A stretch of DNA of 64,000 bases from Anabaena minutissima FACHB-250 (GTDB taxonomy: Bacteria; Cyanobacteriota; Cyanobacteriia; Cyanobacteriales; Nostocaceae). Positions 43,828 to 53,030 of the stretch are shown piece by piece. Position 1 is the stretch's first letter; each line of letters begins with the position of its first letter. The notes below the pieces were generated by a model. That model had not been told where the DNA came from. It did not search any database and saw only the letters and a program-made list of their open reading frames with translations. The position numbers and the translations under genes are program-made. Location of the stretch: contig NZ_JACJRG010000014.1 in assembly GCF_014697125.1 (NCBI RefSeq), forward strand, positions 1 through 64,000, written 5' to 3'.

Positions 43828-44583
43828 TTATTTTTCCACAGGTGTTAGTTTTAGAGGATACAATGGCTCAGATCCATTTAATTGCCAAATTCTCAATACC
43901 AATACAGCAGCTACAGTTAGCCATACACAGGAAAATGATAAAGTCATTCCCGCTATAGGATTAGTTTGCCAATAAATAGCCGTCACCACTACAGCAGATA
44001 ACCAAGGGCCTAAAATAACGACAGGAACAGCAGCACCTAATCTCCGTTCTACAGTGAAAATCGTATTCCAAGTATCCCCTAAAGCCAGATGTACCACAAA
44101 CAAAATTAAAGGCAGCACTAAAAATTGGTGATTCATTTGCTGCCAAACTAACACAGAAGAAATTACCCGTAAAACAGCAATTATCATCCAAACGATGGGA
44201 AATGCTAAAGGTGGAGGGGCCCATTTTGGTCTAATTATCTGGTCATAGGTCTGACGAGAACGGGTATTATCTAAAAGAGAAAATATTCGTGAACGGATAC
44301 TTAATAGAGCAAAAAATAATCCAGTCAATAAAGTGCTAAACCAACTAGGAAAGAAAGAATTATTATCAATCAACATTACTAATTTTTCCATTCCCAGTAA
44401 CACAAGAATCATGACTACTATTTGCAGGATAGTCCCTAGTTTATAAACTAAAACTGCTCTGATATCTAGTTCTTGTGTAGTAGCTATTGATGTATCTGGA
44501 GACCGTTGTTGATTAAGAGTTTTTACTCCCATAACTGTATTGACAAACTTTTCAAGTATTCCACTATTATTGGATTGACTCAT
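43828..44583 (-). CDS. TspO/MBR-family-like membrane protein
   Basis: 251 residues with a polar N-terminal part (1-45), two helices (~50-100) and then a TspO/MBR-like set of helices: KWAPPPLAFPIVWMIIAVL (the PP..F..VW signature), LALGDTWNTIFTVERRLGAA, LGPWLSAVVVTAIYWQTNP. TspO proteins bind tetrapyrroles or similar ligands in the membrane and act in stress adaptation. Longer than bacterial TspO (~160), because of the extra N-terminal helices, so it is a divergent member. Single gene with its own terminator. Confidence 0.8.
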   Translation of the reverse strand: MSQSNNSGILEKFVNTVMGVKTLNQQRSPDTSIATTQELDIRAVLVYKLGTILQIVVMILVLLGMEKLVMLIDNNSFFPSWFSTLLTGLFFALLSIRSRIFSLLDNTRSRQTYDQIIRPKWAPPPLAFPIVWMIIAVLRVISSVLVWQQMNHQFLVLPLILFVVHLALGDTWNTIFTVERRLGAAVPVVILGPWLSAVVVTAIYWQTNPIAGMTLSFSCVWLTVAAVLVLRIWQLNGSEPLYPLKLTPVEK

Positions 44584-44775
44584 AATTAAGAGCTTGTGCG
44601 TAGTTTGTAATTAGTCATAATAAGTCATTATATGATAATGTAATGTCAGATAGAGAGTAATATTCCCATCTGCATTGCACATCAAGTTTATATTGAAACT
44701 CCCATCTCTAAGAGGCTGTTTGAAAAGTTTTGAGAGATAATATTTCTATCATCAGCAATCTTAAAAGCTATGACC

Positions 44776-44784
44776 CAAGCATTA
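44776..44784. repeat. 9-bp target-site duplication of the IS element (left copy)
   Basis: CAAGCATTA at 44776-44784 is repeated exactly at 45852-45860, directly flanking the two inverted-repeat ends. A 9-bp duplication is what IS903-group IS5 elements make. Confidence 0.9.
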
Positions 44785-45851
44785 GGCGTTGTTGCGTGAA
44801 TAGGCAAAATGGTAAATTTTACCTATTGCCGATGTTCTGCCACCGCCTAGCCCAACGATGAAGACGAAAGCCCAGTACAAAGTTAAAAATTGGAATGCTT
44901 ATGATGCAGCCCTCAAACAACGAGGCAGTATAACTTTCTGGCTGGACGAAAACGTAATTGAGCAGTGGCGCAACCAGCAAAAAACGGGGAAAAAAGGAGC
45001 ATCGAATTATTACTCAGATACGGCGATCGCTACAATGGGAACAATTCAATCAGTGTTTCATTTACCAGGGCGGCAAGCAGAGGGGTTTTTAGAATCACTG
45101 TTCACGCTTATGGGAATTGAGCTAGAAGTACCAGACCATTCCACGCTATCTCGTCGTTTGAGCAAGCTGTCTGTGGAACTGCCAGTTATACCAAAGGAAA
45201 AAGCTGTTCATGTAGTAGTGGATTCAACTGGTGTAAAAGTCTATGGTGAAGGCGAGTGGAAAGTCCGCACACATGGAGTAGGAAAAAGACGGACGTGGCG
45301 CAAGTTGCATCTAGGAATTGATGAGAGCAGTGGCGAAATTCTCGGTGCGGTGGTAACGACTAATGATGTAGCTGATTGTGAGGTACTACCTGACATATTG
45401 GAGCAGATTTCACAGCCGATAGAGCAAGTTTCTGGTGATGGTGGCTATGACACATTTGGCTGTTATGACACTATTGCCGAACGAGGAGCGAAAGCCACAA
45501 TTCCGCCTCGTAGCAACGCCAAAATTCAACAACCAGACGAGATAGCACAGCCGCATCCTAGAGATGAAAACCTGCGCTACTGTAACCAAGTGGGACGTAA
45601 GCAGTGGAAACAAGAGTCTGGTTATCATCGCCGTTCTTTGTCTGAAACTGCAATTTTTCGGCTCAAAATCATCTTTGGTGGTAAGTTAAGAAGACGCTTT
45701 TTTGATAATCAGGCTGTCGAGTTATTTTTACAATGTGCTGCCCTTAATCGCATGATCCAGTTGGGCAAGCCGGACAGTTACAAAGTGGAAAACTAACTTC
45801 TGCTCTAATGCAGGATCGATATGTCTTTTTTTTCTTTCATGCAACAAAGCC
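44785..45851 (+). mobile_element. IS5-family insertion sequence, IS903-like ends
   Basis: 1067-bp element. Terminal inverted repeats: GGCGTTGTTGCGTGAA at 44785-44800 and, read inward on the other strand, GGCTTTGTTGCATGAA at 45836-45851 (14 of 16 match; the GGCTTTGTTG end is IS903-like). It holds one transposase gene and is flanked by a perfect 9-bp duplication. It sits after the fifth codon of an Uma2 gene. It looks complete and recent. Confidence 0.95.
44858..45796 (+). CDS. IS5-family DDE transposase
   Basis: 312 residues, full length for this group. Catalytic residues Asp122 (VVVDSTGVKVYGEGEW), Asp194 (SGDGGYDT) and Glu263 (SLSETAIFRLK, the Y-(2)-R-(3)-E-(6)-K-like segment) are all present. 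The N-terminus (KNWNAYDAALKQRGSITFWL) is typical of IS903-like members. It lies inside the inverted repeats with 73 nt of leader. No frameshift or early stop, so the element is probably still mobile. Confidence 0.96.
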   Translation: MKTKAQYKVKNWNAYDAALKQRGSITFWLDENVIEQWRNQQKTGKKGASNYYSDTAIATMGTIQSVFHLPGRQAEGFLESLFTLMGIELEVPDHSTLSRRLSKLSVELPVIPKEKAVHVVVDSTGVKVYGEGEWKVRTHGVGKRRTWRKLHLGIDESSGEILGAVVTTNDVADCEVLPDILEQISQPIEQVSGDGGYDTFGCYDTIAERGAKATIPPRSNAKIQQPDEIAQPHPRDENLRYCNQVGRKQWKQESGYHRRSLSETAIFRLKIIFGGKLRRRFFDNQAVELFLQCAALNRMIQLGKPDSYKVEN

Positions 45852-46500
45852 CAAGCATTACCCAAAATTTTTACTTTCAAGGAATTTGTCGATTGGCTAC
45901 CTGAAAATTCTGGGGTACGTTACGAACTACATCACGGAAATATTATTGAAATGGCACAACCCGTGGGGTAACATGAAGAAGTTAAAGGATTTTTGACAAT
46001 TAAGCTGAGTGCAGCGATTGACAGATTAGATTTTCCCTACTTTATTCCTAACCAAGCCATAGTTAGACCTGATAGTAAAGATTCTGGTTATTTCCCAGAT
46101 GTGTTGGTACTAAATCGTGCAAATCTGGTCAACGAAAAATTATGGAAAAAAGAATCTACTCTCAGTTTAGGTGCATCAATACCTTTGGCAATTGAAATTG
46201 TATCAACTAATTGGCGCGACGATTACCACCTCAAATATGCTGATTATGTTCGCGTAGCGTCTCGTAGAGAAGAGATGGGTATTCCCGAATATTGGATTGT
46301 AGACTATGCCGCATTAGGTGGACGTAATTTTATTGGCAATCCTAAACAACAAACAATCTGTGTCTGTAACTTGGTTGATGGGGAATATCAAATCAGCAAG
46401 TTTCGAGATGAGGAACGCATTGTTTTCCAAACTTTCCCCCAATTAAATCTCACCGCCAACCAAATTTTTCAAGCTGGTGTGGTGTAGCTTTGTGATCAAG

Positions 46501-48549
46501 CTAAACATCAACATCCAAATTCTTGACTAAAAAAGCCCACTTATCTGCTGCTTCCTCAATGATTTTGGCTGTAGGTTTACCTGCACCATGTCCCGCCTTA
46601 GTCTCAATTCTAATTAACGTTGGCGCATCACCAGCATGAGCCGCTTGCAAAGTTGCCGCAAATTTGAAACTATGAGCAGGAACAACGCGATCGTCGTGAT
46701 CTGCTGTAGTAATTAAAGTAGCTGGATAAGTTATACCTAGCTTGAGATTATGCAGAGGTGAATAGGCGTAAAGAGTTGGGAAATCTTCGGGATGATCTGG
46801 CGAACCATATTCAGCAGTCCAAGCCCAGCCGATGGTAAATTTATGAAACCGCAACATATCCATTACGCCAACGGCTGGTAAAGCTGCACCGAATAATTCA
46901 GGACGCTGAGTCATACAAGCACCGACTAACAAACCGCCATTACTACCACCTGCGATCGCTAGTTTTGCAGTTTTTGTGTAATTATGATTAATCAGCCACT
47001 CGGCCGCCGCTATAAAATCATCAAAAACATTCTGCTTTTTCTCCTTCATCCCCGCTTGATGCCATTCTTCACCATATTCTCCACCACCACGCAGATTTGG
47101 CATCGCATAAACACCCCCCATCTCCATCCATACCAACATATTCACAGAAAAACTGGGAGTGAGTGAAACCCTAAAACCACCATAAGCATAGAGATACGTG
47201 GGATTATTCCCATCTAATTGCATCCCTTTTTTGTGGGTAATAAACATCGATACTGGTGTACCATCTTTACTCTCGTAAAAAACTTGTTTGGTTTCATAAT
47301 CACCAGGATTAAAATCTATAATTGGCTGTTTAAAAATCTCACTTTTTCCCGTTACCATGTCATAGCGATAAATAGTTCCTGGTGTTGTGAAACTGGTGAA
47401 GATATAAAAAGTTTCGGTATCATATCGTTTACCACCAAAACCACCAACTGAACCAAGTCCAGGTAATTCTACCTCGCGAATAAATATACCATTGAGGTCA
47501 AAAAATTTAATTTGGGAGTGAGCATCTTTTAAATAATCAGCCACAAACTGATTATTCAATATATTTACCCCTTCTAGAGTTGCCTCAGTTTGAGGAATAA
47601 TTTCTTGCCATGCTTCCTTTGCAGGGTTGTTAGTATCAATGGCAATTACTCTACCTCGTGGTGCATCTAAATCAGTGCGAAAATAGAACACACTATCATC
47701 GTGATCAATAAAACTATAATCGGCTTCAAACTGATTAATTAGTTCGACAACTTCCCCATTGGTGTTAGTTAAATCTTTGTAGAAAACTAGATTTCGGGAA
47801 TCAGTTCCCAACCAAACAGAAATAATCAAATATTTACCATCTTCCGTTACATCACCATTAAAACCCCACTCTTTTTGATCAGGACGATGATAAATTAAAA
47901 TATCTTCAGTTTGGGGAGTACCCAAGCGGTGATAATAAAGCTTTTGATAATAGTTAACGTCTTCTAGTTTCGTTTGTTCATTGGGTTCATCATAACGACT
48001 GTAGAAAAACCCTTGGTTATCATGTGTCCAAGATACACCAGAAAATTTCACCCACTTGATCTGCTCTGGTAAATCTGCGCCAGTTTCTACATCTCGTACT
48101 TGCCATTCTTGCCAATCAGATCCAGAAGTAGATAAACCATAAGCTAATAACTTACCATTATCACTAACCGTAACCCCCGAAAGAGCAACAGTCCCATCTT
48201 CAGATAATTTATTGGGGTCGAGTAAAACTCTTGGTTCGGAATTCAGGGATTTCAAAGTATAAAGAACACTTTGATTTTGCAGTCCATCATTTTTGAAATA
48301 AAAATAATTTTCTCCCTCTTTAAAGGGAATACCATATTTTTCATAGTCCCACAGTTTAGTGAGACGCTGTTTGATTTTCTCTCTGGCAGGAATTTCTTCT
48401 AGGTAAGCGAAAGTAATTTGATTTTGTGCCTCAACCCATGCCTTTGTTTCTTCTGAGTCAGGGTCTTCTAACCAACGGTAAGGATCTACAACTAAAGTAC
48501 CGTGATAATTATCAACTTGATCATTCTTATGGGTATGGGGGTAAATCAT
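46501..48549 (-). CDS. Prolyl oligopeptidase (family S9A)
   Basis: Cytosolic serine peptidase cleaving short proline-containing peptides, 682 residues. N-terminal PHTHKNDQVDNYHGTLVVDP and YRWLEDPDSEETKAWVEAQN are diagnostic, followed by a ~370-residue propeller and the hydrolase domain with nucleophile Ser in GGSNGG (~536), Asp in TADHDDRVVP (~616) and His in KAGHGAGKPT (~651). No signal peptide. The gene ends 13 nt from the end of the convergent broken Uma2 gene. Single gene on its strand apart from the small membrane protein upstream. Confidence 0.96.
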   Translation of the reverse strand: MIYPHTHKNDQVDNYHGTLVVDPYRWLEDPDSEETKAWVEAQNQITFAYLEEIPAREKIKQRLTKLWDYEKYGIPFKEGENYFYFKNDGLQNQSVLYTLKSLNSEPRVLLDPNKLSEDGTVALSGVTVSDNGKLLAYGLSTSGSDWQEWQVRDVETGADLPEQIKWVKFSGVSWTHDNQGFFYSRYDEPNEQTKLEDVNYYQKLYYHRLGTPQTEDILIYHRPDQKEWGFNGDVTEDGKYLIISVWLGTDSRNLVFYKDLTNTNGEVVELINQFEADYSFIDHDDSVFYFRTDLDAPRGRVIAIDTNNPAKEAWQEIIPQTEATLEGVNILNNQFVADYLKDAHSQIKFFDLNGIFIREVELPGLGSVGGFGGKRYDTETFYIFTSFTTPGTIYRYDMVTGKSEIFKQPIIDFNPGDYETKQVFYESKDGTPVSMFITHKKGMQLDGNNPTYLYAYGGFRVSLTPSFSVNMLVWMEMGGVYAMPNLRGGGEYGEEWHQAGMKEKKQNVFDDFIAAAEWLINHNYTKTAKLAIAGGSNGGLLVGACMTQRPELFGAALPAVGVMDMLRFHKFTIGWAWTAEYGSPDHPEDFPTLYAYSPLHNLKLGITYPATLITTADHDDRVVPAHSFKFAATLQAAHAGDAPTLIRIETKAGHGAGKPTAKIIEEAADKWAFLVKNLDVDV

Positions 48550-48580
48550 AATAATTCAGAATAAATTTTATCAGCATCAA

Positions 48581-48925
48581 CTAATAGTTTATTATCAAAT
48601 GAAAAATGTTCGTTGATATTCTCAAAAGGTAAACTTCTATCTTTCGGCTGATAATTCTTGCCATTACGAGGGAAATAATTTTAGAGGAAGAGGGGATGAG
48701 AGCGATCGCAAATTCAATCTCATAATCATTCATCAGACCTAACCTCGATTTTAGCCATGCGATCGCAAATAAACCACATAATTCTACTAAGGCTGCTGTG
48801 CCAATGATAAATTCCAGTTGTTTATCTGGCGGTCTAGTAGCAAATACACCGGGAGCTTGCATCAACAAAGAAACACCAGCCAGTAATGATAGTAATCCCA
48901 GCACTTTCCAGAAGGTTTTACGCAT
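48581..48925 (-). CDS. Small membrane protein, unknown
   Basis: 114 residues. The first ~65 hold two hydrophobic helices (MRKTFWKVLGLLSLLAGVSL and EFIIGTAALVELCGLFAIAW). The C-terminal third is less ordered in composition (SSSKIISLVMARIISRKIEV) and might result from a late frameshift. I do not recognise a family. It lies 17 nt downstream of the NACHT gene on the same strand, so it may be co-transcribed with it, and 31 nt before the peptidase gene. Confidence 0.6.
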   Translation of the reverse strand: MRKTFWKVLGLLSLLAGVSLLMQAPGVFATRPPDKQLEFIIGTAALVELCGLFAIAWLKSRLGLMNDYEIEFAIALIPSSSKIISLVMARIISRKIEVYLLRISTNIFHLIINY

Positions 48926-48942
48926 AAAAATTGTTTTCAGTG

Positions 48943-51900
48943 TTAAGAATTAATGTATAGTTCCTTCTGCCGCAACTCCTCTAATTCCTCTGGCGTGAGA
49001 GGATTATTTCCTAACTTCAGTGCTTCTAACCAGCGTAGCCGTTGTTCCTTGAGAGATGATGGATAATAATTAAATACTCCACTGTCTACAGCAGCCTCTA
49101 TATCTGCTAATGCCCCTACCATATCACCTGTGAGTAATCTAGCAAGTCCGCGATTATATTGATAGTGTCCACTATGAGGCGATAGGATAACTGCTTGTTC
49201 ACAATAGTGGAGAAAATATTCAGCATCACCGTTTATAGTACCAAGCCAGCCTATGCTATTCCAAGATTCAGCAGAGTTATTCAAAGTAGGGTTAAAATTT
49301 AAGGCTTGCTCGAAAGCCTTCTTTGCTTCTTCAATTTTTCCTTCTCTTAACCAACTGATGCCCTGGCTTAAGGAAAACGCAGATGCGAAAGTTGTGTTTT
49401 GCTCTAACTCTAGAGAAACACCTACGCATTTATGCAATCCTCTAGTGTTTAACCACTTTGTCTCGCTATCCCAGATTACTTTTCCAATATTGGCATAACT
49501 CAGGTTAGCACCACTGAGGTTAGCACCACTGAGGTTAGCACCACTGAGGTTAGCACCACTGAGGTTAGCACCACTGAGGTTAGCTTCTCTAAGACTAGCA
49601 TTGCTAAGGTTGCTATTGGTGAGGATCGCACCAATGAGATTAGCTCGCCTGAGACCGGAATTGCTAAGGTTGCCATCTATGAGTTTGACACCGATAAGGA
49701 CGGCATCCATGAGGATAGCATCACTGAGGTCGGCATTGTTGAGGTTGGCATTGCTAAGGTTGGCATTGCTGAGTCTGGCATGACTGAGGTTAGCACCTCT
49801 AAGGAATAATCCCACGATGAAAATAAAAGCAGATACACCTAATGAGTGACTTGAGCTGATAATCTGCCGCAAGCGTTGTGAGTCAAATTGAACAGTATTT
49901 GGTTTACCGCAGGGGTGAAAATTGATTTGGTCTTTGAGATCATCTTTTGATTGGCCATAGCGATGCAACTCCAGCAGCACAATCATCACATTCAACCCTG
50001 TATATATATCCACCTGACGCAACCCCAAGTGATTTTCTCTCTCTGGTAATTGCTCCCTTAATTGTTTTTTCTTAATCAGGGGTAAGTTGGCATCTTCTGC
50101 GTCAATAAATTCCCCATCGCACCAACGAAAGTAAAACTCTTCTAATCTTTGGAACAGGTTAAGCAAATGTTCAGGGTCTTTAAAGTCTGGACTTGTAGCC
50201 AACAAACCCATCAAATAGTCAACAATCTCACGGGTTAAATTGCCATAACCAAGCAAATCATAAATTTGCTTATTCATCGCGTCTGTGGGAACAAAATCTT
50301 CTTCGCGCTGACGCTTCTTGACCTTTGTTGTCCAATCCACAAAACTTTCTATTAAACGTTCTGCGAATAAAAACTCGCTAAAACTCTTGTGGACAAATTC
50401 CACAGCACCACCTTTATCACCGGAGGCTGGTTTGATATAGAAGGCTGTCAACAAATTATTGAGTAACTTCTGTTGTTGATTTTTTTCCGAGTAACTTTCC
50501 TGTCTGGCTTGCTGAATTAACTTAGCAGCTTGGCTATTGCTATCTTTATCGTTCAGCCGTGCTTCTAATATCGCCAATCTAGCAGATTCATTCCCCGACT
50601 GCACCACACACAAAGCCGCTTCAGTCATGAACTGCCGCAAATCTTCGCTTTCTAAATTAGTCAAGCGGTCATTATCATCTCCCCGTTGTTTTTCTAACAC
50701 CCATCTCACCGACTCATCATAGATACGAATTTTTGCCTGGATACCTTCTGCACCTGCAAACATCTGCACATTAAAATGTTTTTCTCGGTGCATTCGTCCT
50801 AATAAATAAAGCAGTAAAGGTTCTCGTGCTAATTTATTTTTAATTTCATCAGGACAAGCCAGCAAAAATTGCTCAAAGTCCTTAGCTTCTTGCTCTCCAA
50901 CTTTTGCTGCCCATTTCTTCAGCCAGTCTTCCCTAATCACGTCATCCATTGGCTGAAGTTCAACACGCTTTAAACTTTTCGTTTGTGAAAGCAGGCGGTC
51001 TATTCCTTGTAATGCCAGGGGACGACCTGTAACTAAAAACTGATGATGGCAAAGGCTATCTTTTTGAAACCTTTCCACCTGTTCCAAAAATTCTTTCAAG
51101 CCGCCGCTAGCTCGTCCTTCTAGTAATAGCTCATCAAAGCCATCTAATAAAAATAAAAATCTGGTATTCTTATCAGTTAACCAGCCTGAATCACTTTGAA
51201 CAAAGTCCAGGTTTTCTAAATAGTTCTCCAACGTATCAGTAAGATTATCCTTTAAAGCCCGCAAATCCCGCAACCGAATCAAAATTGGGGTAAAGCTGGG
51301 ATGCAATTCTCGCCTTACCCAGTCGGCAAACATCCGACAAAATACACTTTTACCCCGTCCAGCTTCACCCTGAATAAACAAAACTTGTTTCGGTTTTTTC
51401 GGGTCTTGTTCACGAAGAATCGCCTTAATCCACTCCTCCGAGTCAAGATTTTGATTGCTTTTGTCATCAACTTCTTTGACTTGTAAGGGTACATACAAAT
51501 CTTCAAAAGTAATCTGAGTTTCATCAAAAATATATTCTTGAGGCTTCGGTGCAATTACCGTTTCTAAATAATCTTCAATGCTCAGATTTTTCTCTAGTTT
51601 CTCCTTCCCTCCAGCACTATACCAATCCACCAGTTGCTTGACTTTATCCCCAACTTTGACCAACGCCGACAACATATAATCATCGGTCTTACGTGCTACC
51701 TGTTGAGTAAAGTCTGCTGCTGCTTCTGTTTTTAAACCAGCTTCTTCTAACCTTTGCTGTAAAATCTGATTAAATGCTTCCGCTAGTTTAGACGCGTGGA
51801 AATAAACGATCGCTTTCTTGGTTTCTCTCTCATCAAAGTCTTGCTCACCTAATTTCTGAATCTGCCTAGCTAAAGCATCAGAAGCTTTACTGTCTAGATT

Positions 51901-52293
51901 AATTTGTTGAAATAAGTCCGGTTTTTGTTGGCGAATTTCTTGAAAACTATCTATATAAGCAGCCTGACTAACTAGAAAAACACAGTCTGCTAAACTTGGC
52001 TCTTGCTTAGTCGCATCACAAATAACCTGAAGTATAGTAATAGCCAGAGGTGCAAAGGGAATTACTTCTTTGGTAACTTGACCTAAAGGAGTATTAAATA
52101 CATCAAATAGTGAAGAAAACTGTTCGACATAAGGCTTAAGGTTTTGCAAATTAGGTTGATTTTCTTTAACCGCTTTTGCCAAGTCAAACACAGCTTTAGC
52201 CGCTTCCGCCCCAGTCTTAGTTGCTTCTACCCCTTCGCCCCAATTCAACCCCTGAATATTTCTGACAAACTTCCGCAGCTTCTTCATCACCAT
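48943..52293 (-). CDS. NACHT NTPase with pentapeptide repeats and TPR tail
   Basis: 1116-residue STAND-class protein. Order: N-terminal helical region (1-~230), NACHT P-loop GEAGRGKSVF (~310), Walker B FLFLLDGFDEL (~380), helical/winged region with FVHKSFSEFLFAERL (NACHT C-terminal helical part ~620), a hydrophobic segment (SAFIFIVGLFLRGANLSH, ~820), ~20 pentapeptide repeats (A(N/D)LSx, ~830-935), then TPR-like helices (~965-1070). AGGGG lies 9 nt before the ATG. Bacterial NACHT proteins include phage-defence NLRs; this one has no nuclease or other known effector at its N-terminus, so the role is open. The core pentapeptide units are almost identical at DNA level. Confidence 0.9.
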   Translation of the reverse strand: MVMKKLRKFVRNIQGLNWGEGVEATKTGAEAAKAVFDLAKAVKENQPNLQNLKPYVEQFSSLFDVFNTPLGQVTKEVIPFAPLAITILQVICDATKQEPSLADCVFLVSQAAYIDSFQEIRQQKPDLFQQINLDSKASDALARQIQKLGEQDFDERETKKAIVYFHASKLAEAFNQILQQRLEEAGLKTEAAADFTQQVARKTDDYMLSALVKVGDKVKQLVDWYSAGGKEKLEKNLSIEDYLETVIAPKPQEYIFDETQITFEDLYVPLQVKEVDDKSNQNLDSEEWIKAILREQDPKKPKQVLFIQGEAGRGKSVFCRMFADWVRRELHPSFTPILIRLRDLRALKDNLTDTLENYLENLDFVQSDSGWLTDKNTRFLFLLDGFDELLLEGRASGGLKEFLEQVERFQKDSLCHHQFLVTGRPLALQGIDRLLSQTKSLKRVELQPMDDVIREDWLKKWAAKVGEQEAKDFEQFLLACPDEIKNKLAREPLLLYLLGRMHREKHFNVQMFAGAEGIQAKIRIYDESVRWVLEKQRGDDNDRLTNLESEDLRQFMTEAALCVVQSGNESARLAILEARLNDKDSNSQAAKLIQQARQESYSEKNQQQKLLNNLLTAFYIKPASGDKGGAVEFVHKSFSEFLFAERLIESFVDWTTKVKKRQREEDFVPTDAMNKQIYDLLGYGNLTREIVDYLMGLLATSPDFKDPEHLLNLFQRLEEFYFRWCDGEFIDAEDANLPLIKKKQLREQLPERENHLGLRQVDIYTGLNVMIVLLELHRYGQSKDDLKDQINFHPCGKPNTVQFDSQRLRQIISSSHSLGVSAFIFIVGLFLRGANLSHARLSNANLSNANLNNADLSDAILMDAVLIGVKLIDGNLSNSGLRRANLIGAILTNSNLSNASLREANLSGANLSGANLSGANLSGANLSGANLSYANIGKVIWDSETKWLNTRGLHKCVGVSLELEQNTTFASAFSLSQGISWLREGKIEEAKKAFEQALNFNPTLNNSAESWNSIGWLGTINGDAEYFLHYCEQAVILSPHSGHYQYNRGLARLLTGDMVGALADIEAAVDSGVFNYYPSSLKEQRLRWLEALKLGNNPLTPEELEELRQKELYINS
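49501..49575. repeat. 15-bp tandem repeat inside the NACHT gene
   Basis: Five copies of GAGGTTAGCACCACT, four exact and the first with one change. On the coding strand they give five successive ANLSG pentapeptides. The other pentapeptide units of the gene are much more diverged, so this run is a recent expansion. Confidence 0.95.
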
Positions 52294-52409
52294 AAAGTAT
52301 TCCCCTGTCTCATCTATTTAGTAAAAATGCGCCTGATATTAGTTAAATCAAGGTTAACTGAATAAAAAATGGCTTGACAATAAATTCCAATTGGCGCATT
52401 TTGAGTTTA

Positions 52410-52723
52410 TAAAGGATGTTTGAAAAGTATTTTGATTAATAGCAAAGACTCGGAAACCTAACCCCCTAGCCCCCTTCCCTACTAGGGAAATCTACGGTAC
52501 ACACAAGTCTAATAACTTAGCCCTACAGCGTTTTGATCCCCCCTAACCCCCCTTAAAAAAGGGGGGAATAGATTCAAAGTCCCCCTTTTTAAGGGGGATT
52601 TAGGGGGATCAAACCACATTTTGCAACCAGCACAAAAATGTGTGTGTGTACACCGTAGCCTTGTAGGGGAGAGGTTTGGAGAGGGGTTTCTAGTATTTCT
52701 CGCAACTTTCCAAACATCCTTTA
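52410..52723. mobile_element. MITE-like palindromic element, 314 bp
   Basis: Terminal inverted repeats TAAAGGATGTTTGAAAAGTA (52410-52429) and the complement of TAAAGGATGTTTGGAAAGTT (52704-52723), 17 of 20 matching. Inside are nested inverted pairs: CTAACCCCCTAGCCCCC with AGGGGAGAGG..., CTACGGTACACACA with TGTGTGTGTACACCGTAG, and GATCCCCCCTAACCCCCC with TTAGGGGGATC. No ORF. The whole could fold on itself. The TGTTTGAAAAGT core also occurs at 44716-44727, upstream of the split Uma2 gene. No clear target duplication could be fixed by eye. I see nothing in the following 52724-53030. Confidence 0.75.
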
Positions 52724-53030
52724 AGTAAGTTTAAAACCCCACCATTGCTAGTTTCATTTGTGTAGACACAGTTTCTCATCGCCAGGTCAAATCTAGCAAC
52801 AAATTAGTATAAAATCTCACCTACTAACCGAGAGATACTAACAGCACACTTTTTTCTTCTCGGTTAATTAACAAACCTATTAAACTAGATCAAAATATAC
52901 AGCAATTCCCATTTACCTACAATACACAACAGGGACACAATATTTTGTGTCCCCATAAAGTCGCCTACTTGAGCAGCAACACGGACATTAGATTGTTTCA
53001 TTGTCTACATTCAAGACAAATTTGAGAGCA

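Larger units (their letters stand above)
44770..46487 (+). pseudogene. Uma2-family (DUF820) endonuclease-like gene split by an IS element
   Basis: The gene starts ATGACCCAAGCATTA at 44770 (MTQAL) and is interrupted there. It resumes after the insertion at 45861 with PKIFTFKEFVDWLPENSGVR and YELHHGNIIEMAQPVG, then a TAA (45969-45971), then continues in the same frame from HEEVKGFLTIKLSAAIDRL to the natural end at 46487. The second part has the PD-(D/E)XK-like core of Uma2 proteins: SGYFPDVLVLNRANL (Asp) and PLAIEIVSTNWRDDY (E-x-V). An extra VRVASRRE (46248-46271) is encoded by a dispersed DNA repeat between KYADY and EMGIPEYWIVDY. Uma2 proteins are abundant in cyanobacteria with unknown role. 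Confidence 0.9.

Noticed and set aside
45808..45996. 62-codon ORF over the right end of the IS element
   Set aside because: It crosses the inverted repeat and lies in another frame than the Uma2 remainder, which explains the DNA better.
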